From: Bacteroidia bacterium
GTDB lineage: Bacteria; Bacteroidota; Bacteroidia; B-17B0; Aurantibacillaceae
Direction: 5' to 3'
NCBI GenBank assembly: GCA_014378485.1
Contig: JACMNO010000069.1
Span: 62,001-126,000 of the forward strand
Length of the DNA: 64,000 bases
Part shown: positions 63,762-64,000 of the stretch, piece by piece
How the letters are laid out: each line of letters starts with the position of its first letter
Position numbering within the stretch: the stretch's first letter is position 1
The notes under the pieces: model-generated
What the model was told of the DNA's origin: nothing
The model's database searches: none
Seen by the model: the letters and a program-made list of their open reading frames with translations, nothing else
Program-made: the position numbers and the translations under genes

Positions 63762-64000
63762 CTATTTTAGGCGCTTTTGATCCGACTTTATTGTAAAATA
63801 GAATGTAGTTCCCTTATCAACTTCTGATTCAATCCAAATTTTACCTTCATGTCTCTCAACAATTTTTTTACAAATAGCCAGGCCAATTCCTGTTCCTGGA
63901 TACTTATCTTTTGAATATAAACGCTGAAAAATGGTAAATATTTTTTGACTGTATTCCTTTTGAATTCCAATACCATTGTCTTTCACTGCAAATAAAAACT
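63762..64000 (-). CDS. histidine kinase, C-terminal ATPase fragment cut by window edge
   Basis: Last 78 or so residues of a sensor kinase whose 5' part lies beyond base 64000. The HATPase_c core is visible: [52 protein letters not shown] and FYFTIK. The frame is open to the window edge, so the GTG-like 'start' near 63986 is internal. The DNGIGI and Y-x-G-TGIGLAI patterns are typical of phytochrome/PAS kinases. It is on the same strand as, and 55 bases upstream of, the hybrid kinase gene. Confidence 0.9.
   Translation of the reverse strand, partial: FLFAVKDNGIGIQKEYSQKIFTIFQRLYSKDKYPGTGIGLAICKKIVERHEGKIWIESEVDKGTTFYFTIKSDQKRLK

Overview
The window is low-GC DNA from a member of the Bacteroidota. 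Evidence for this is the many type IX secretion (T9SS) proteins (PorZ, a PorP/SprF-family protein, CHU_C and type A sorting domains), SusC-like TonB receptors with carboxypeptidase-regulatory-like N-domains, DUF5686, a PspC/PadR pair, and repeated TAnnTTTG promoter elements in place of a sigma70 -10 box. The combination of gliding-type CHU_C adhesins with PorP/SprF suggests an aerobic Flavobacteriia/Sphingobacteriia/Chitinophagia-like lineage; the species cannot be named from the sequence. Several genes appear to start at TTG or GTG.

Layout. 1-3563: right edge of a surface-polysaccharide locus (NAD-sugar epimerase cut by the window edge, FkbM methyltransferase, split transketolase). 3560-9870 (minus): two large polytopic membrane proteins (YfhO family and a GT-C type), then secG, a conserved unknown and lptE. 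9949-15540 (minus): M16 peptidase, DUF5686 protein and a TPR/PD40 periplasmic protein. 15648-19074 (plus): LpxL-like acyltransferase, a beta-propeller-like protein and a PhoR-like kinase. 19071-27892 (minus): CPA2 antiporter with USP tail, TonB receptor, T9SS cargo protein, a fossil of a serine beta-lactamase-family gene, and a three-gene PspC/PadR operon whose promoter is studded with TAGTACTA boxes. 28197-32209: TerC protein, recO-porZ, and a tRNA-Arg(CCG) with its own promoter and terminator. 32322-37458: HisKA_2 kinase, a probable metal-related trio (small His-containing protein, yidD, TonB receptor) and a decayed transposase fragment. 37533-52028: a minus-strand operon (SPOR protein, PorP/SprF, Ppx/GppA, unknown, GNAT) diverging from a plus-strand group encoding a small secreted protein and two giant CHU_C adhesins. 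52138-56426: LacI-type regulator, Nudix hydrolase, pyrE, SRPBCC-like protein and CCA-adding enzyme. 56636-64000 (minus): CDF transporter, a response regulator/USP/GNAT-nitrilase cluster, and two histidine kinases, one cut by the window edge.

Most of the window is core-like Bacteroidota chromosome concerned with the cell envelope: export (SecG, LptE, YidD, T9SS), surface adhesins, outer-membrane uptake and envelope sensing. I found no CRISPR array, prophage, intact insertion sequence or obvious defence system. The features I found most worth following up are the PadR/PspC promoter architecture, the two gene fossils, a two-copy interspersed repeat, and the 987-bp direct repeat shared by the two giant adhesin genes.
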